A stretch of 64,000 nucleotides of DNA from positions 204,103-268,102 of the forward strand of contig NZ_SRHV01000006.1 in NCBI RefSeq assembly GCF_004698125.1, given 5' to 3'. Positions 1 through 8,362 of this stretch are shown in pieces. Positions within the stretch are counted from its first letter, which is position 1. Each line of letters opens with the position of its first letter. This stretch comes from Halosimplex halophilum (GTDB lineage Archaea > Halobacteriota > Halobacteria > Halobacteriales > Haloarculaceae). The position numbers and the translations under genes were made by a program. The notes under the pieces were generated by a model. The model saw only the letters and a program-made list of their open reading frames with translations, was not told where the DNA came from and did no database searches.

Positions 1-1
1 G

Positions 2-2854
2 CGTGAAGCCACCGTCACCGTGTACTCCGAGGACGGTGCGATGCAAGGCGGGCTGGCAACGGAAGACGATACGGCCGTCGAGTGGGCACTCGACCGGGTC
101 CGTGAGCTCGAAGCCGCTGCTACCGATCGAACCGAAGACTTCGAAGCGATCTCAACGGGGGCGGAGTCACGGCTGTCGCCGGTGGTCGGCGAGTCCTCTC
201 ACACGACTGTAGAATCCGGCGCCGTCCCGCTCGACCTTCGCGAGGAAGGCTTCGAGGTGCTCGCCGAGACCGACTTCGAATCGGAGGGGCTACCCCCGGA
301 CACGGCACTACGCGTCGGCCTCTCCTTCGCAGAGATAGACGACGGGCTGGCCATCGATCGGACGGTCGAATCGGACGGTGAAGCGGAGCGGTCCCTGACG
401 AGCGAACTCGTCGACCGATTGCTCGACGGAACGGACACCGTCCTCCTCGGGCCGCCGGGGTCGGGGAAGAGCACCGTCTGCAAGATGGTCGCCCGCGAGT
501 GGTACGCTCGTGACCGTGGCCCGGTGGTGTATCGGGAAACCGACCACGGGCGTTCATTCGAGTCGGTCGCTACGCTCGAAGCCTTTCTCCAGCGTTCCGA
601 GGGTCACGCGCTGGTGGTCGTCGAGGACGCTCTCCGGCTGGAATCCCGTCGGATCCTCTCCGTGGTCGAGACGTTCAGAGACGACGAGGACGTGACGTTC
701 CTGCTCGACTCCCGACAGCGCGAGTGGGACGATCCGACGGAACCGCTCAAAGACGCCCGACTGGACTCCGTTCGCCGGCAGGTACTCTCACAGGTGTCGA
801 TGCCGGAACTCACCGAGAGCGAGGCACAGAGTCTCGTCGAGACGGCTACCCGGGCGACGGACGGCGAGATGGACCTGGACGGCGGAACGGTCCTCCAGCG
901 CATTCACGACACCAACCGACCGGACGACGAGGTGACGCCGGGGGAGATGTTTCTGGCGCAGCAGCTCCTGCTAACCAGACTCGATTCGATGGCGTCGTAC
1001 GAGACGTCGACGGCGACGACGTTCGAAGAAGATGTCCGCTACTGGTACGATCGGTTCGTCGACAGCGAGGCGGACTCGCTGGGCGATCTCGCGCTGCTCG
1101 TCAACGTCTTCAACGCGGCAGGGCTCCCTATCGCTCCGGAGTTGCTCTCTAGTTTGTCGAGCCGGTACGAAACATCGACCGTCTCACAGGCGCTCGAACG
1201 GCTGGAGGGGACTCTTCTGTTCGAATCGACGAACCGGGAGTTCGGGCGCGAGTACCGGACGAACAGCGAACTCTGGTCCGTCCGCTTTCTCGAACAGTTC
1301 GTCCGCTCGTCTCCCGACCCGGCCGCTCGGTTCGAGCGATGCATCCAGCCCGTGCTCTCGCTCGTCGACGACCCGGAGCACCGAGACCGTATCTTGGAGG
1401 AACTCGAACACACCACCCCGTACCTCAGCCAGATCGAACACCATCCCACGACCTGGAGCGAGGAGTTCGTCACTCGCCTCTTCCAGGTCGGACTAACCTA
1501 CTACCGACTGGCGCCGATGTTCGGTACCAGCTCGGAGACGAGCCTGGAGTTGCCGTCCGAGTGCCCCGACGTAGTGGCCGCTCGCATCACGGGCTGGCGG
1601 GGGCGGATGTATCGGGTCCACGGGATGCACGACGAGGCGCTCGCGGAGTACGAGTCGCTCGAGCGGCGGCTTGAGTCGACGACTGAACTGCCGTCAACCG
1701 AAGTCACACGACTGCGGGTCGACTGTTTGACGGGGAAAGTATCGATCCTGAGTGACCGGGGGCAGTTGGACGAAGCTGCGGAACTCGCCGAAGAGGCCAT
1801 CCGCGTCGCAAAGCGAGGAGACATCAACGACCGGGAGCCGTCAGCTCGACTGGATTACGCCCACATCGCGTACAAGCGGGCCGACTTCGACGAGGCACTG
1901 GAGCGCTACGAGGGCTGTATCGAGGCGGCACGACGCACTGGGGACGAAAAAACACGCGCCCGCGCCCTGACTGCATCGGGGGCGATCTTCTCGGAACGAG
2001 GGGAGTACGACCGGGCGATCGAGCGGTACGGTCAGGCCCTGGAACTCTCCCGCGAGATCAACGACCGCCGAAACGAGGCCAACACACTGGGAAACATGGG
2101 CGTGCTCGCCCGGGACAGGAACGAACTCGAACGGGCGCTCGACCGGTTCAGGGAGAAGCTGCGGCTGGCCAGGGAGTTGGGCGAGCGACACACCGAAGCC
2201 AACGCGCTGTGGAACATCGCGAGCGTCGAGTCCGAGCGCGGCAACCTCGATACGGCGGTCGACCACGCGACGAAAGCGCTCGAACTGAGTCAAGCTGTAG
2301 AGGTTCGCCGTGTCGTCGCCGAATCACTCCACTTGCTCGGCGAGATCGAGCGCCAGCGTGGGAACCTGACGAAGAGCCGCCAGTACGCCGAGGACAGCCT
2401 GGACGCGTTCGAAGAGAGCGGGTACAGGTACGGCGTAGCGGCCGCCTATCGAAACCTCGCCCGTATCGAACTTGCGGCGGAGCAGTACCACTCCGCACGG
2501 GAGTACCTCGAAGAAGCACGGACGCTCGCCGAAGAGATGGAGACGCAGGCCAGCCTCGCTGCCTGTGACGAGATCGCCTCGCGAATCGCGTATCGAGCGG
2601 GACGACTGTCCGAGGCGGAAGAACGGGCACAGGCCGGGCTGGATACCTATCGTTCGACCGATCGGACGAAAGGCGCCGCCGAGACGCTTCACGTCCTGGC
2701 GCTCGTCGCGTTCGACCGGGGTAACACCGAGCGGGGGCGCTCGTACCTCGACGAAGCGAGAGACCTTGCTCACGAGGCCGGAGTCCAGCGAACGATCGAC
2801 CGAGTCGAACAGACCAGTCCCCACGACCGTACTGCGAAAACAGAGCAGGTGTAG
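2..2854 (+). CDS. P-loop NTPase with C-terminal TPR array (5' end outside window)
   Basis: The reading frame is open to the left edge; a GTG at 20 exists, but the codons before it read on as protein, so the gene probably starts upstream. Counting from that GTG, a Walker A motif GPPGSGKST lies at residues 144-152 and a Walker B-like VVVEDA near 197. From about residue 530 to the C-terminus the protein is a run of TPR-like helical pairs (repeated A..Y..AL.R and GN...A pattern). This layout, a NTPase followed by a TPR sensor, is that of STAND-type signalling ATPases. The first visible residues may be the end of a regulatory domain. There is no effector domain in view, so a role in signalling or defence is only a guess. 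Confidence 0.75.
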   Translation, partial: REATVTVYSEDGAMQGGLATEDDTAVEWALDRVRELEAAATDRTEDFEAISTGAESRLSPVVGESSHTTVESGAVPLDLREEGFEVLAETDFESEGLPPDTALRVGLSFAEIDDGLAIDRTVESDGEAERSLTSELVDRLLDGTDTVLLGPPGSGKSTVCKMVAREWYARDRGPVVYRETDHGRSFESVATLEAFLQRSEGHALVVVEDALRLESRRILSVVETFRDDEDVTFLLDSRQREWDDPTEPLKDARLDSVRRQVLSQVSMPELTESEAQSLVETATRATDGEMDLDGGTVLQRIHDTNRPDDEVTPGEMFLAQQLLLTRLDSMASYETSTATTFEEDVRYWYDRFVDSEADSLGDLALLVNVFNAAGLPIAPELLSSLSSRYETSTVSQALERLEGTLLFESTNREFGREYRTNSELWSVRFLEQFVRSSPDPAARFERCIQPVLSLVDDPEHRDRILEELEHTTPYLSQIEHHPTTWSEEFVTRLFQVGLTYYRLAPMFGTSSETSLELPSECPDVVAARITGWRGRMYRVHGMHDEALAEYESLERRLESTTELPSTEVTRLRVDCLTGKVSILSDRGQLDEAAELAEEAIRVAKRGDINDREPSARLDYAHIAYKRADFDEALERYEGCIEAARRTGDEKTRARALTASGAIFSERGEYDRAIERYGQALELSREINDRRNEANTLGNMGVLARDRNELERALDRFREKLRLARELGERHTEANALWNIASVESERGNLDTAVDHATKALELSQAVEVRRVVAESLHLLGEIERQRGNLTKSRQYAEDSLDAFEESGYRYGVAAAYRNLARIELAAEQYHSAREYLEEARTLAEEMETQASLAACDEIASRIAYRAGRLSEAEERAQAGLDTYRSTDRTKGAAETLHVLALVAFDRGNTERGRSYLDEARDLAHEAGVQRTIDRVEQTSPHDRTAKTEQV

Positions 2855-3084
2855 CACGGTACCTCGCAGAGCCCCCCGGAACGGAGGCACTCGTGTTGAG
2901 CTCGGCGAGATAGAGGGGGCCGCCGCGGGTAGTGGTCGAGGTGACACGGTAGACTCGAAGTGTGCTCGGGCGTCGCCTTCACTCACGAGAGATCGGTCGC
3001 TATCAGTGTCCGTCATCGTCGCTCCTGTCGGTCCAAAACTCAAAACTGAGAGCCGACGCGTCACTGACGATGAACAGATCAGCG

Positions 3085-3230
3085 GGAAGGGGTGCCCGAG
3101 TTTTCGGGCACTGAGCGCATCCCGCAGCGAAGTTGGGTGGGTGTGTGGGTGGTCGGGCTTCGGTGCCCGTAACGAAGTGGATGGCTTCGTTGCCCGTGTG
3201 TGCGGGCATGCTCATTTAAGAGCGGATTGG
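3085..3230. other. Cluster of consecutive hairpins, possible non-coding RNA
   Basis: Four inverted repeats follow each other: GTGCCCGA (3092-3099) with TCGGGCAC (3104-3111); AACGAAG (3172-3178) with CTTCGTT (3186-3192); GCCCG (3193-3197) with CGGGC (3204-3208); and GCTC/GAGC around an ATTTAA loop just after. No convincing reading frame covers them. The 2855-3414 gap is otherwise empty; from 3231 it becomes AT-rich with TATA-like words near 3297-3308. It could be an RNA gene or a mobile-element end. No known RNA family was recognised. Confidence 0.35.
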
Positions 3231-3414
3231 TATCAGCTTTTGGCCAATTTGTTTAGGTACTCCTGGCCCTTAACTCTCAATCCCCTACCTGTAATTAATT
3301 TATATAGGAATACGCGAGATCGTCAGTCGAGTACTTGACCTTCTCACACCGGCCATTAATAGCTCCTCAACTGATAATATAATCTCTATTGGTGGACAGT
3401 GTCGGGTGACACTG

Positions 3415-3978
3415 TTATTCGACGACGAGTCGGGTCTGCAGCGGGACCTCGTTCGCGATTATGTCTACGAGCGGGGAGGTTGATTCAACGCGCTCGTGTA
3501 GCTCTGCGAGTTCGTCCTCGGGCGCGTCGGCGTCGACGTACACCGTGCACGTGACCGACTCGTAGCCGGGTCTGACGTCTTCTGAGATGCCGAGGAATCC
3601 ACGGAGATCGACGTCGCCTTCCATCTCGAACCGGAGGTTGTCGAGTTCGATCCCCATGTGTGCAGCGTTGGCCGCGTAGCCGACGCTCAGACACGAACCG
3701 AGTGCGCCAAGTACGAGTTCGACGGCGTTCGGACCCGTCCGCTCGCCGAGGATCTGTTCGGGTTCGTCGCCCTCGAGCGCGAACTCGCGACTGTGGATGG
3801 TCTCGCCCGCCTGATCGAACTCGTCGATCGTCGTCACGGATTTGAGTGCGTCTTTCCATTCGGTTTCGGCCCGGAACGTGAACGAACCGACATCGGGATC
3901 GTCAGTAATCCCTTCGACCGCTCCTTCAAGCGCCGAGATGTCGACACCGTTTACGACCGACCGTTCTGAGGCTGCCAT
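3415..3978 (-). CDS. OsmC family protein
   Basis: This 187-residue protein has the OsmC/Ohr fold signature: a central LGSCLSVGYAANA helix with Cys96 and a second cysteine, Cys144, in VTCTVYV. This is the pair used by family members for thiol-based peroxide reduction. The N-terminal 30 residues are an added acidic segment. Length is typical of haloarchaeal OsmC proteins. It stands alone on the minus strand, with an AT-rich TTATCA word about 35 bases upstream of the ATG. Likely role: reduction of organic hydroperoxides in the cytosol. The substrate cannot be told from sequence. Confidence 0.88.
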   Translation of the reverse strand: MAASERSVVNGVDISALEGAVEGITDDPDVGSFTFRAETEWKDALKSVTTIDEFDQAGETIHSREFALEGDEPEQILGERTGPNAVELVLGALGSCLSVGYAANAAHMGIELDNLRFEMEGDVDLRGFLGISEDVRPGYESVTCTVYVDADAPEDELAELHERVESTSPLVDIIANEVPLQTRLVVE

Positions 3979-4107
3979 TTGGATTCACCACCATCGCTAC
4001 GTCGGGAGACCTGATAACACCGTATTGACGTATGATAGTCGATTACACGCATTTCCGGGGCTGATAGACGCTCGATGTTCAGCAACAGCCAACTGCGACC
4101 AGATCAA

Positions 4108-4190
4108 GCTATTCGACATATCGACCTCTACAGGCGGGGCAGGCCGAGTGCCTCGGGGCTTGACCCCGGGGCGGTTCACGGAGGAGCCAA
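4108..4190 (+). mobile_element. Right-end remnant of a TnpB (IS1341-type) element
   Basis: Translation of 4108-4155 gives LFD.ST..G.GRVP, matching the C-terminal tail of the complete TnpB in this window (LFDKSTGRVAP). It is followed by the hairpin CTCGGGG/CCCCGGG (4152-4170) and the end word CGGTTCAC (4172-4179), which also ends the 24307-24342 hairpin. Only the last few codons and the 3' structure survive. Confidence 0.6.
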
Positions 4191-4232
4191 AGGCAACGGT
4201 TTACCAGCGTGCGGAGAGTACACCGATCGGAA

Positions 4233-4755
4233 ATGAGTCAGGCAGAGATCTCCGAAAGCCGACATCGAATTCTCACGGCTCTCGTGAATCGCTACCAGCA
4301 GACCGACGGGCCTGTCACAGCCAAGCGCGTCGCCGAGACGATCGACCGCGATCCCGGTTCGATCCGCAACCAGATCAGGGCCTGAAAACGCTGAATCTCG
4401 TCGCGGGAATTCCGGGGCCGAGTGGCGGCTACGAACCGACAGAGCACGCCTTCACCGTTCTCGACCGAGACCGGATCGACGACCACGAGACCGTCACGCT
4501 CTCTGGCAACTGCGACCGGATCGATGTCACTGTCGACGAAATCGACTTCACCAACGTCCACCACCCCGAGGAATGCACCGCCCACGTCGCTCTCCAGCAG
4601 GCGGCCAGCGGGATCGAGGCCGGTGACCCGGTTGCTATCGGCCCCACACCGCTGTCGAATCTCGTCATCGCCGGGAAGTAGAGGGCATCAACGATACCGA
4701 CGACGCACTCGTCGTTGACGTCGCCATCACCGAGGCCCCACTCACCGAACCGTGA
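4233..4755 (+). pseudogene. Frameshifted HTH regulator of a haloarchaeal family
   Basis: From the ATG at 4233 the frame gives a winged-HTH start (residues like RHRILTALVNRYQ, AKRVAETIDRDPGSIRNQ) and stops at the TGA in 4381-4386. The expected continuation (LKTLNLV.GIPGP.GGYEPT) resumes one base earlier in another frame and runs to a TAG near 4679. A second -1 shift there restores the expected ending EGINDTDDALVVDV and a stop at 4753-4755. The pieces together look like one intact haloarchaeal regulator with N-terminal HTH and a small C-terminal domain. Two independent shifts make a true pseudogene more likely than a sequencing error. It lies directly after the TnpB remnant. Confidence 0.65.
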
Positions 4756-4816
4756 CCTCAGGGCTGTCTTACCGAGACACCGTTCGAAGAATCTGAACGC
4801 CAGTTACCGCGAGTAG

Positions 4817-4978
4817 ATGATACTCGAGCGCAACTGGGCCCCAGTCATCCTCGTCGAGTGTCACGGACCAGAGTCTGTAGGCCGAACACTCACCGGGCTA
4901 CCGGACGAGTATACAGATGAAGCGAGTCGGTCGCCCCATTCCGGATTCGGTCACTTTCAGCACGGTGAGAGGCCATGA
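4817..4978 (+). CDS. Small hypothetical protein (53 aa)
   Basis: An ATG-started frame of 53 codons begins MILERNWAPVILVE and ends GHFQHGERP. Its stop overlaps the ATG of the next small gene by four bases (ATGA), a typical translational-coupling arrangement. The family is not recognised. Codon use and the coupling favour a real gene, but the shortness leaves doubt; it may also be a relic of a longer protein in this degraded neighbourhood. Confidence 0.4.
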   Translation: MILERNWAPVILVECHGPESVGRTLTGLPDEYTDEASRSPHSGFGHFQHGERP

Positions 4979-5181
4979 ACGAGACAAACCACGAGAGCGC
5001 CTCAGACAGGTTCAGGTCCGAACGTGTCCCATCCGATGAGCGGCCGGGTCACGAACAGGTAGACGGCGACGACCCCACCATAGCGACGCACATCGAAGAC
5101 CCCGAGGGAACCGAGTGGTTCATCGTTGGGAACGACACCGGCGTGGTCTGTACCTCTAACCCCGTACCGATCGAGCGCTAA
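4975..5181 (+). CDS. Small acidic hypothetical protein (68 aa)
   Basis: This 68-residue, highly acidic protein has an extended polar N-terminus followed by a compact segment (EGTEWFIVGNDTGVVCTS) that looks like a short beta-hairpin domain. The start overlaps the stop of the preceding small frame (ATGA), and GAGAGG lies just upstream as a possible ribosome binding site. The domain type is known to me only as one of many small haloarchaeal families of unknown function. Nothing between 5182 and 5414 was recognised. Confidence 0.5.
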   Translation: MNETNHESASDRFRSERVPSDERPGHEQVDGDDPTIATHIEDPEGTEWFIVGNDTGVVCTSNPVPIER

Positions 5182-5414
5182 CCGAGCGACGACGGGCCGT
5201 TCCTAGAAAGCTCTGCTACTGGCGAAGCAAGTGGACACTTGGATCCGAGAAGAGCGAGCGTAGGAGCTAGTTTGGTCGGCGCACCTTATCTGGTTCACCT
5301 GGTAAACCGAACACCCCTACAAGACAGCTCTCGGCTCCCATCTCGATTTGGCTATGCGTCTGTCTGTACCAATTGATGTGGGTCAGTGGCGGCAACAGTC
5401 GGCAGTGCCGTCGT

Positions 5415-5654
5415 TCATCTCTGATCGAGGCCGCGGATTCGGCTATACGCCTCCTTGAGCTGGTCGTTGCCATGGTACCGTATCGTCTCGCTTCCGATGT
5501 CGTACTCGATAATCCCCGCACTGGCTAATTTCGGCAGGTGGTGATGTTGAAGGGCTACTTCGATATCTTCCGTATTCGGTTGTTCCTCTCGGTGAACGGC
5601 GACCTGGCGAGCGATCCGTTTGACGGCCCGTCCTCGTCTGGCATTATACTTCAT
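5415..5654 (-). CDS. DUF7344-type winged-helix protein
   Basis: The 79-residue protein contains the pattern VALQHHHLPKLASAGIIEYD, the recognition helix and wing strand typical of the haloarchaeal DUF7344 wHTH family. It is short for the family (about 100 or more residues) and an in-frame stop lies just before the ATG, so the N-terminus may be trimmed. A TATA-like stretch, CTATAATATAC, sits only about 10-17 bases before the start, closer than usual for a leaderless start. Likely a DNA-binding regulator; the target is unknown. Confidence 0.6.
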   Translation of the reverse strand: MKYNARRGRAVKRIARQVAVHREEQPNTEDIEVALQHHHLPKLASAGIIEYDIGSETIRYHGNDQLKEAYSRIRGLDQR

Positions 5655-6058
5655 GATAGTATATTATAGTTCGGCCCGGTAGAGTTTTGGGCCAGAGCGG
5701 TTCGTACGAAGTCTGAGGCCGGTGAGACCACTGGTTCCACCGAAAAACTGGAATAGCGTGGTGAAGATAGTTTCCGCTACAGTTCTGCTAGGTCGGTAGT
5801 TATGGAGACCTCACTATCGCCGATGGAGATTATCAACCAACCAAGTAACGATTGAATCAACCGTTGGTTAAGAACTCAGATGTCGTTTTCGAGGACCCGA
5901 ACCCGGTGTTTGATGTACTTTCAAACTCCTCAGATCGCGTGTCGGTCTGTCGAGGAGTCCGACGAGTTACTGGTTGGACCCATACCGGTGTCCAAATCGA
6001 ATCCGCTGTGATTGGGCCAGTTCAGAACGCTGTGCCCTTTCTGTGGCACAGAACCAAC
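5655..6058. other. Intergenic stretch without recognised gene
   Basis: No convincing coding frame was seen here. It contains an AACCAAC/GTTGGTT inverted repeat near 5836-5870 and a tight TTCTGTG/CACAGAA hairpin near 6040, close to the end of the SWIM gene. Confidence 0.4.
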
Positions 6059-6546
6059 TCACACAGTGTTTGGGAGTTCTCGCTTGCCGGTTCGAACGCA
6101 CTCCCAGCAGGGAAAGTCGTCGATACAGTCGGGACAGCCCCCTCATCCGTCGCTGGCTTCTCCTCGTTACTATTCGGATCGACGTCAGTGTTCGATTCGT
6201 TCTGTGGCGCTGGTGGTTCGAACTGTCCACCGTCCGCAGCTATCGGTTGGGGTTTCTGGTTCGCCGAGACCGCTTCGAGGAGGGGCCGGCGAATCGCGAC
6301 AGCGACGCGATGCTTGCACGCGCCCTCGTAGTGCGTATCAGCCGGACACTCGCACGTAGCGGGGATGCCGTCCTCGACAGTTACGAGATACTCGTGGTCG
6401 CTCGGATTCGCATGACTCCCATTCCGGACAAGAATCTCCGTAGAGAGGAGTTCGAACTCGAAGGCTTCGTACTGGGCACGCTTGGCGATGCGACTGTTGA
6501 ACGAGAGTGCTTGTAACGGATGCATGGGTTCATCGGAGCGCCCCAT
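6059..6546 (-). pseudogene. SWIM zinc-finger protein, frameshifted near its 3' end
   Basis: From ATG 6546 (or 6525, MHPLQALSFNSR) the frame encodes a SWIM zinc finger: CECPADTHYEGACKHRVAVAI gives the CxC...CxH ligands. After DEG the expected family ending (GCPDCIDDFPCWEC...GKRELP) is present but in another frame, ending at the stop 6059-6061. One missing G in the run of five C/G at 6138-6142 explains the shift. This is a classic homopolymer position, so a sequencing error is possible. If real, the protein loses its C-terminal Cys cluster. SWIM proteins bind DNA or partner proteins. Confidence 0.7.
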
Positions 6547-6695
6547 TGTGAGCGCCCCGCCCCTAGTGGCGCACACAAACCAACCCGAGCGCTCACCTGA
6601 TTCCAATGACTCACGCACTTCGGGGCAGCGGACTGAAACAGGCAATTCTCGGCCAGAGGTGTCTCCCGTGGGAGGCCTCTCGTTGATTCGATCGG

Positions 6696-6742
6696 TCTTA
6701 TGTAACATTCCACGAGTCTCGAAGAGCAGTTGTTACATAAGA
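6696..6742. repeat. 47-bp interrupted palindrome, copy 1
   Basis: TCTTATGTAACA (6696-6707) is perfectly inverted as TGTTACATAAGA (6731-6742) with a 23-base spacer. The spacer contains a smaller palindrome, CGAG-T-CTCG. The same arms with the same spacer length recur at 54935-54981, with an unrelated spacer sequence. Confidence 0.85.
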
Positions 6743-6808
6743 CGGGAATCGGCCCAATTCACCGGCCCCCGGTCGACCCAATGCTGACCCCGCCGATCCC
6801 CAGGGCAG

Positions 6809-6899
6809 TTTCCGGAAAGCGACGACCGGACCGACTCAGACCACCGGAAAGCGGCCCTGATCATCCGATTCGCCGTCCTCACACGACCCTTTCCGGAAA
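6809..6899. promoter_or_regulatory. Paired TTTCCGGAAA palindromes upstream of the Orc/Cdc6 paralogue
   Basis: TTTCCGGAAA occurs at 6809-6818 and 6890-6899, with a half-like CCGGAAAGC near 6844. The second copy lies just before a TATA-like TTTTAGTA (6913-6920), about 33 bases from the gene's ATG. The core resembles the TTTCCGG half of the origin boxes at 62-64 kb, so self-binding by the Orc protein is plausible. Confidence 0.5.
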
Positions 6900-6949
6900 C
6901 GGCCCGCATACGTTTTAGTAGTCCAAGTCGGATCACTTCCGTACCAGAC

Positions 6950-7978
6950 ATGATCCGCGATGCTCGCGTGTTGCGCGCCGGGTTCGTCCCGCGGGAGATC
7001 GAGCATCGCGACGCGGAAGTCAACCACCTTTCCAGCGTCCTCGACCCGATCACCGAGGGCGAACCCGCCGACACCGCCCTCGTGACCGGCCCGAGCGGCG
7101 CGGGCAAGACCTGCCTCGCGAAGTTCGTCACCGAACGGCTGCGTGAAGAGGTGCTGGACATCGAGACGGTCTACGTCAACTGCTGGCGCAACTACACGCG
7201 CTTCCGGACGCTCTACCAGATCCTGGATACGCTCGGCAAGACTATCGACATCCACCGCCAGTCGACGCCCCACGACGAACTTGTCGAACGCCTCCAGCAG
7301 TACGACGGGCCCCGCACCGTCGTCATCCTCGACGAGGCCGACCAGCTGGAGAACCCCGACGTGCTCTACGACCTGCACAGCCTCCCGCAGTTCGGGCTGA
7401 TCTGCATCGCGAATAGCGAGGAGGACCTCATCGCCCGCGTCGACGACCGGCTGGTCAGTCGCCTCCGGTCGAGCGAGCACGTCCGGATGGACAAGTACCA
7501 CGTCGACCAGCTGCAGGACATCCTCGCCGCCCGCGTCCGGCGCGGGCTCGACCCCGACGCGATCACTGACGCCCAGCTCCGCCGGATCGCCGACGCCGCG
7601 GCCGGCGACGCCCGCCTCGCCATCGGCATCCTCCGGACCGCCGCGAGTGCGGCCGACCGCCGCGGCACCGACCGCATCACCGACGAGCTGCTGCTCGACG
7701 CCGCGAGCGACGCCCGCGACTCGATCCGACAGACCAACCTCGACTCGTTGACGCCCCACCAGCGGGTCGTCTACGACATCGTTCGCGAGCACGGCCCGCT
7801 GGGGCCCGGCGAGATCCACGACCACTACACGGACGAAGTCGAGGACCCGCGCACGAAGCGGACCGTCCGGAACTACCTCTCGAAGATGACTCAGTACAAT
7901 CTCCTCACCGCAGAAGGGACGAGCCGCGACCGCGAATACGCGCTCGTCGATCCGGCGACAACATCGCCGACGCAGTGA
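6950..7978 (+). CDS. Orc1/Cdc6-family AAA+ ATPase
   Basis: The 342-residue protein has Walker A GPSGAGKT at 47-54, Walker B VVILDEAD ending near 130, an arginine-rich sensor 2 region (GDARLAIGILR) and a C-terminal winged helix (LTPHQRVVYDIV..HGPLGPGEI). It is shorter than the origin-linked Orc1 at 62.5 kb (400 aa) and lacks that protein's N-terminal arm. Haloarchaea carry many such paralogues, some on plasmids or integrated elements. No full origin box cluster is seen here, only short palindromes upstream. It may initiate replication of an element or act as a regulator. Confidence 0.88.
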   Translation: MIRDARVLRAGFVPREIEHRDAEVNHLSSVLDPITEGEPADTALVTGPSGAGKTCLAKFVTERLREEVLDIETVYVNCWRNYTRFRTLYQILDTLGKTIDIHRQSTPHDELVERLQQYDGPRTVVILDEADQLENPDVLYDLHSLPQFGLICIANSEEDLIARVDDRLVSRLRSSEHVRMDKYHVDQLQDILAARVRRGLDPDAITDAQLRRIADAAAGDARLAIGILRTAASAADRRGTDRITDELLLDAASDARDSIRQTNLDSLTPHQRVVYDIVREHGPLGPGEIHDHYTDEVEDPRTKRTVRNYLSKMTQYNLLTAEGTSRDREYALVDPATTSPTQ

Positions 7979-8032
7979 GTGGGGGGCAGTGGCTTCTGTG
8001 CAGTATAGGGAACCGCCTGTTCACTGGGCATA

Positions 8033-8362
8033 TCAGTGTATGATCGGATCGGACGAGCGGTCTTTCAGCATACTGAACGTTGCAGCGAAGAGCACTACGA
8101 CAACGGGAACAATGTATACCCAGAGGACGGCTTGCCAGAAGCCGACTACTAGCAACCCACCGGCCCCGCTAACAGCAACCCGTTCGCGCTGGAAGATGAC
8201 TCCCGCCGCCCCCAGCACCGCCAGCCCGCCGAGAACGATGAAAAACACCAGTCGAGTCTGCGAGTATCCCGGTTGAACGAGATAGTATCCGAGCACACCG
8301 AGAAAAGCCGCGACAACTACGGCTGTCGACCCGATCGCGATGGACTCTCTCGTGGCAGTCAT
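8033..8362 (-). CDS. Small membrane protein, three to four TM helices
   Basis: Start is ATG 8362, whose first bases overlap the stop of the acyl-CoA dehydrogenase gene (ATGA), so the two are co-transcribed. The 109-residue product is almost wholly hydrophobic: helices near residues 7-29, 37-58 and 66-103, the last long enough for two. There are no recognisable motifs. It ends with a short basic/acidic cytosolic tail. Function unknown. Confidence 0.6.
   Translation of the reverse strand: MTATRESIAIGSTAVVVAAFLGVLGYYLVQPGYSQTRLVFFIVLGGLAVLGAAGVIFQRERVAVSGAGGLLVVGFWQAVLWVYIVPVVVVLFAATFSMLKDRSSDPIIH

Noticed and set aside
3842..4681. Continuous 279-codon plus-strand frame
   Set aside because: It strings together antisense of the OsmC gene, the TnpB tail and the C-terminal part of the broken HTH gene; not one protein.
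6547..6708. Extended N-terminus of the SWIM protein starting inside the 47-bp palindrome
   Set aside because: The added residues are unlike the family opening, which begins near MHPLQALSF.
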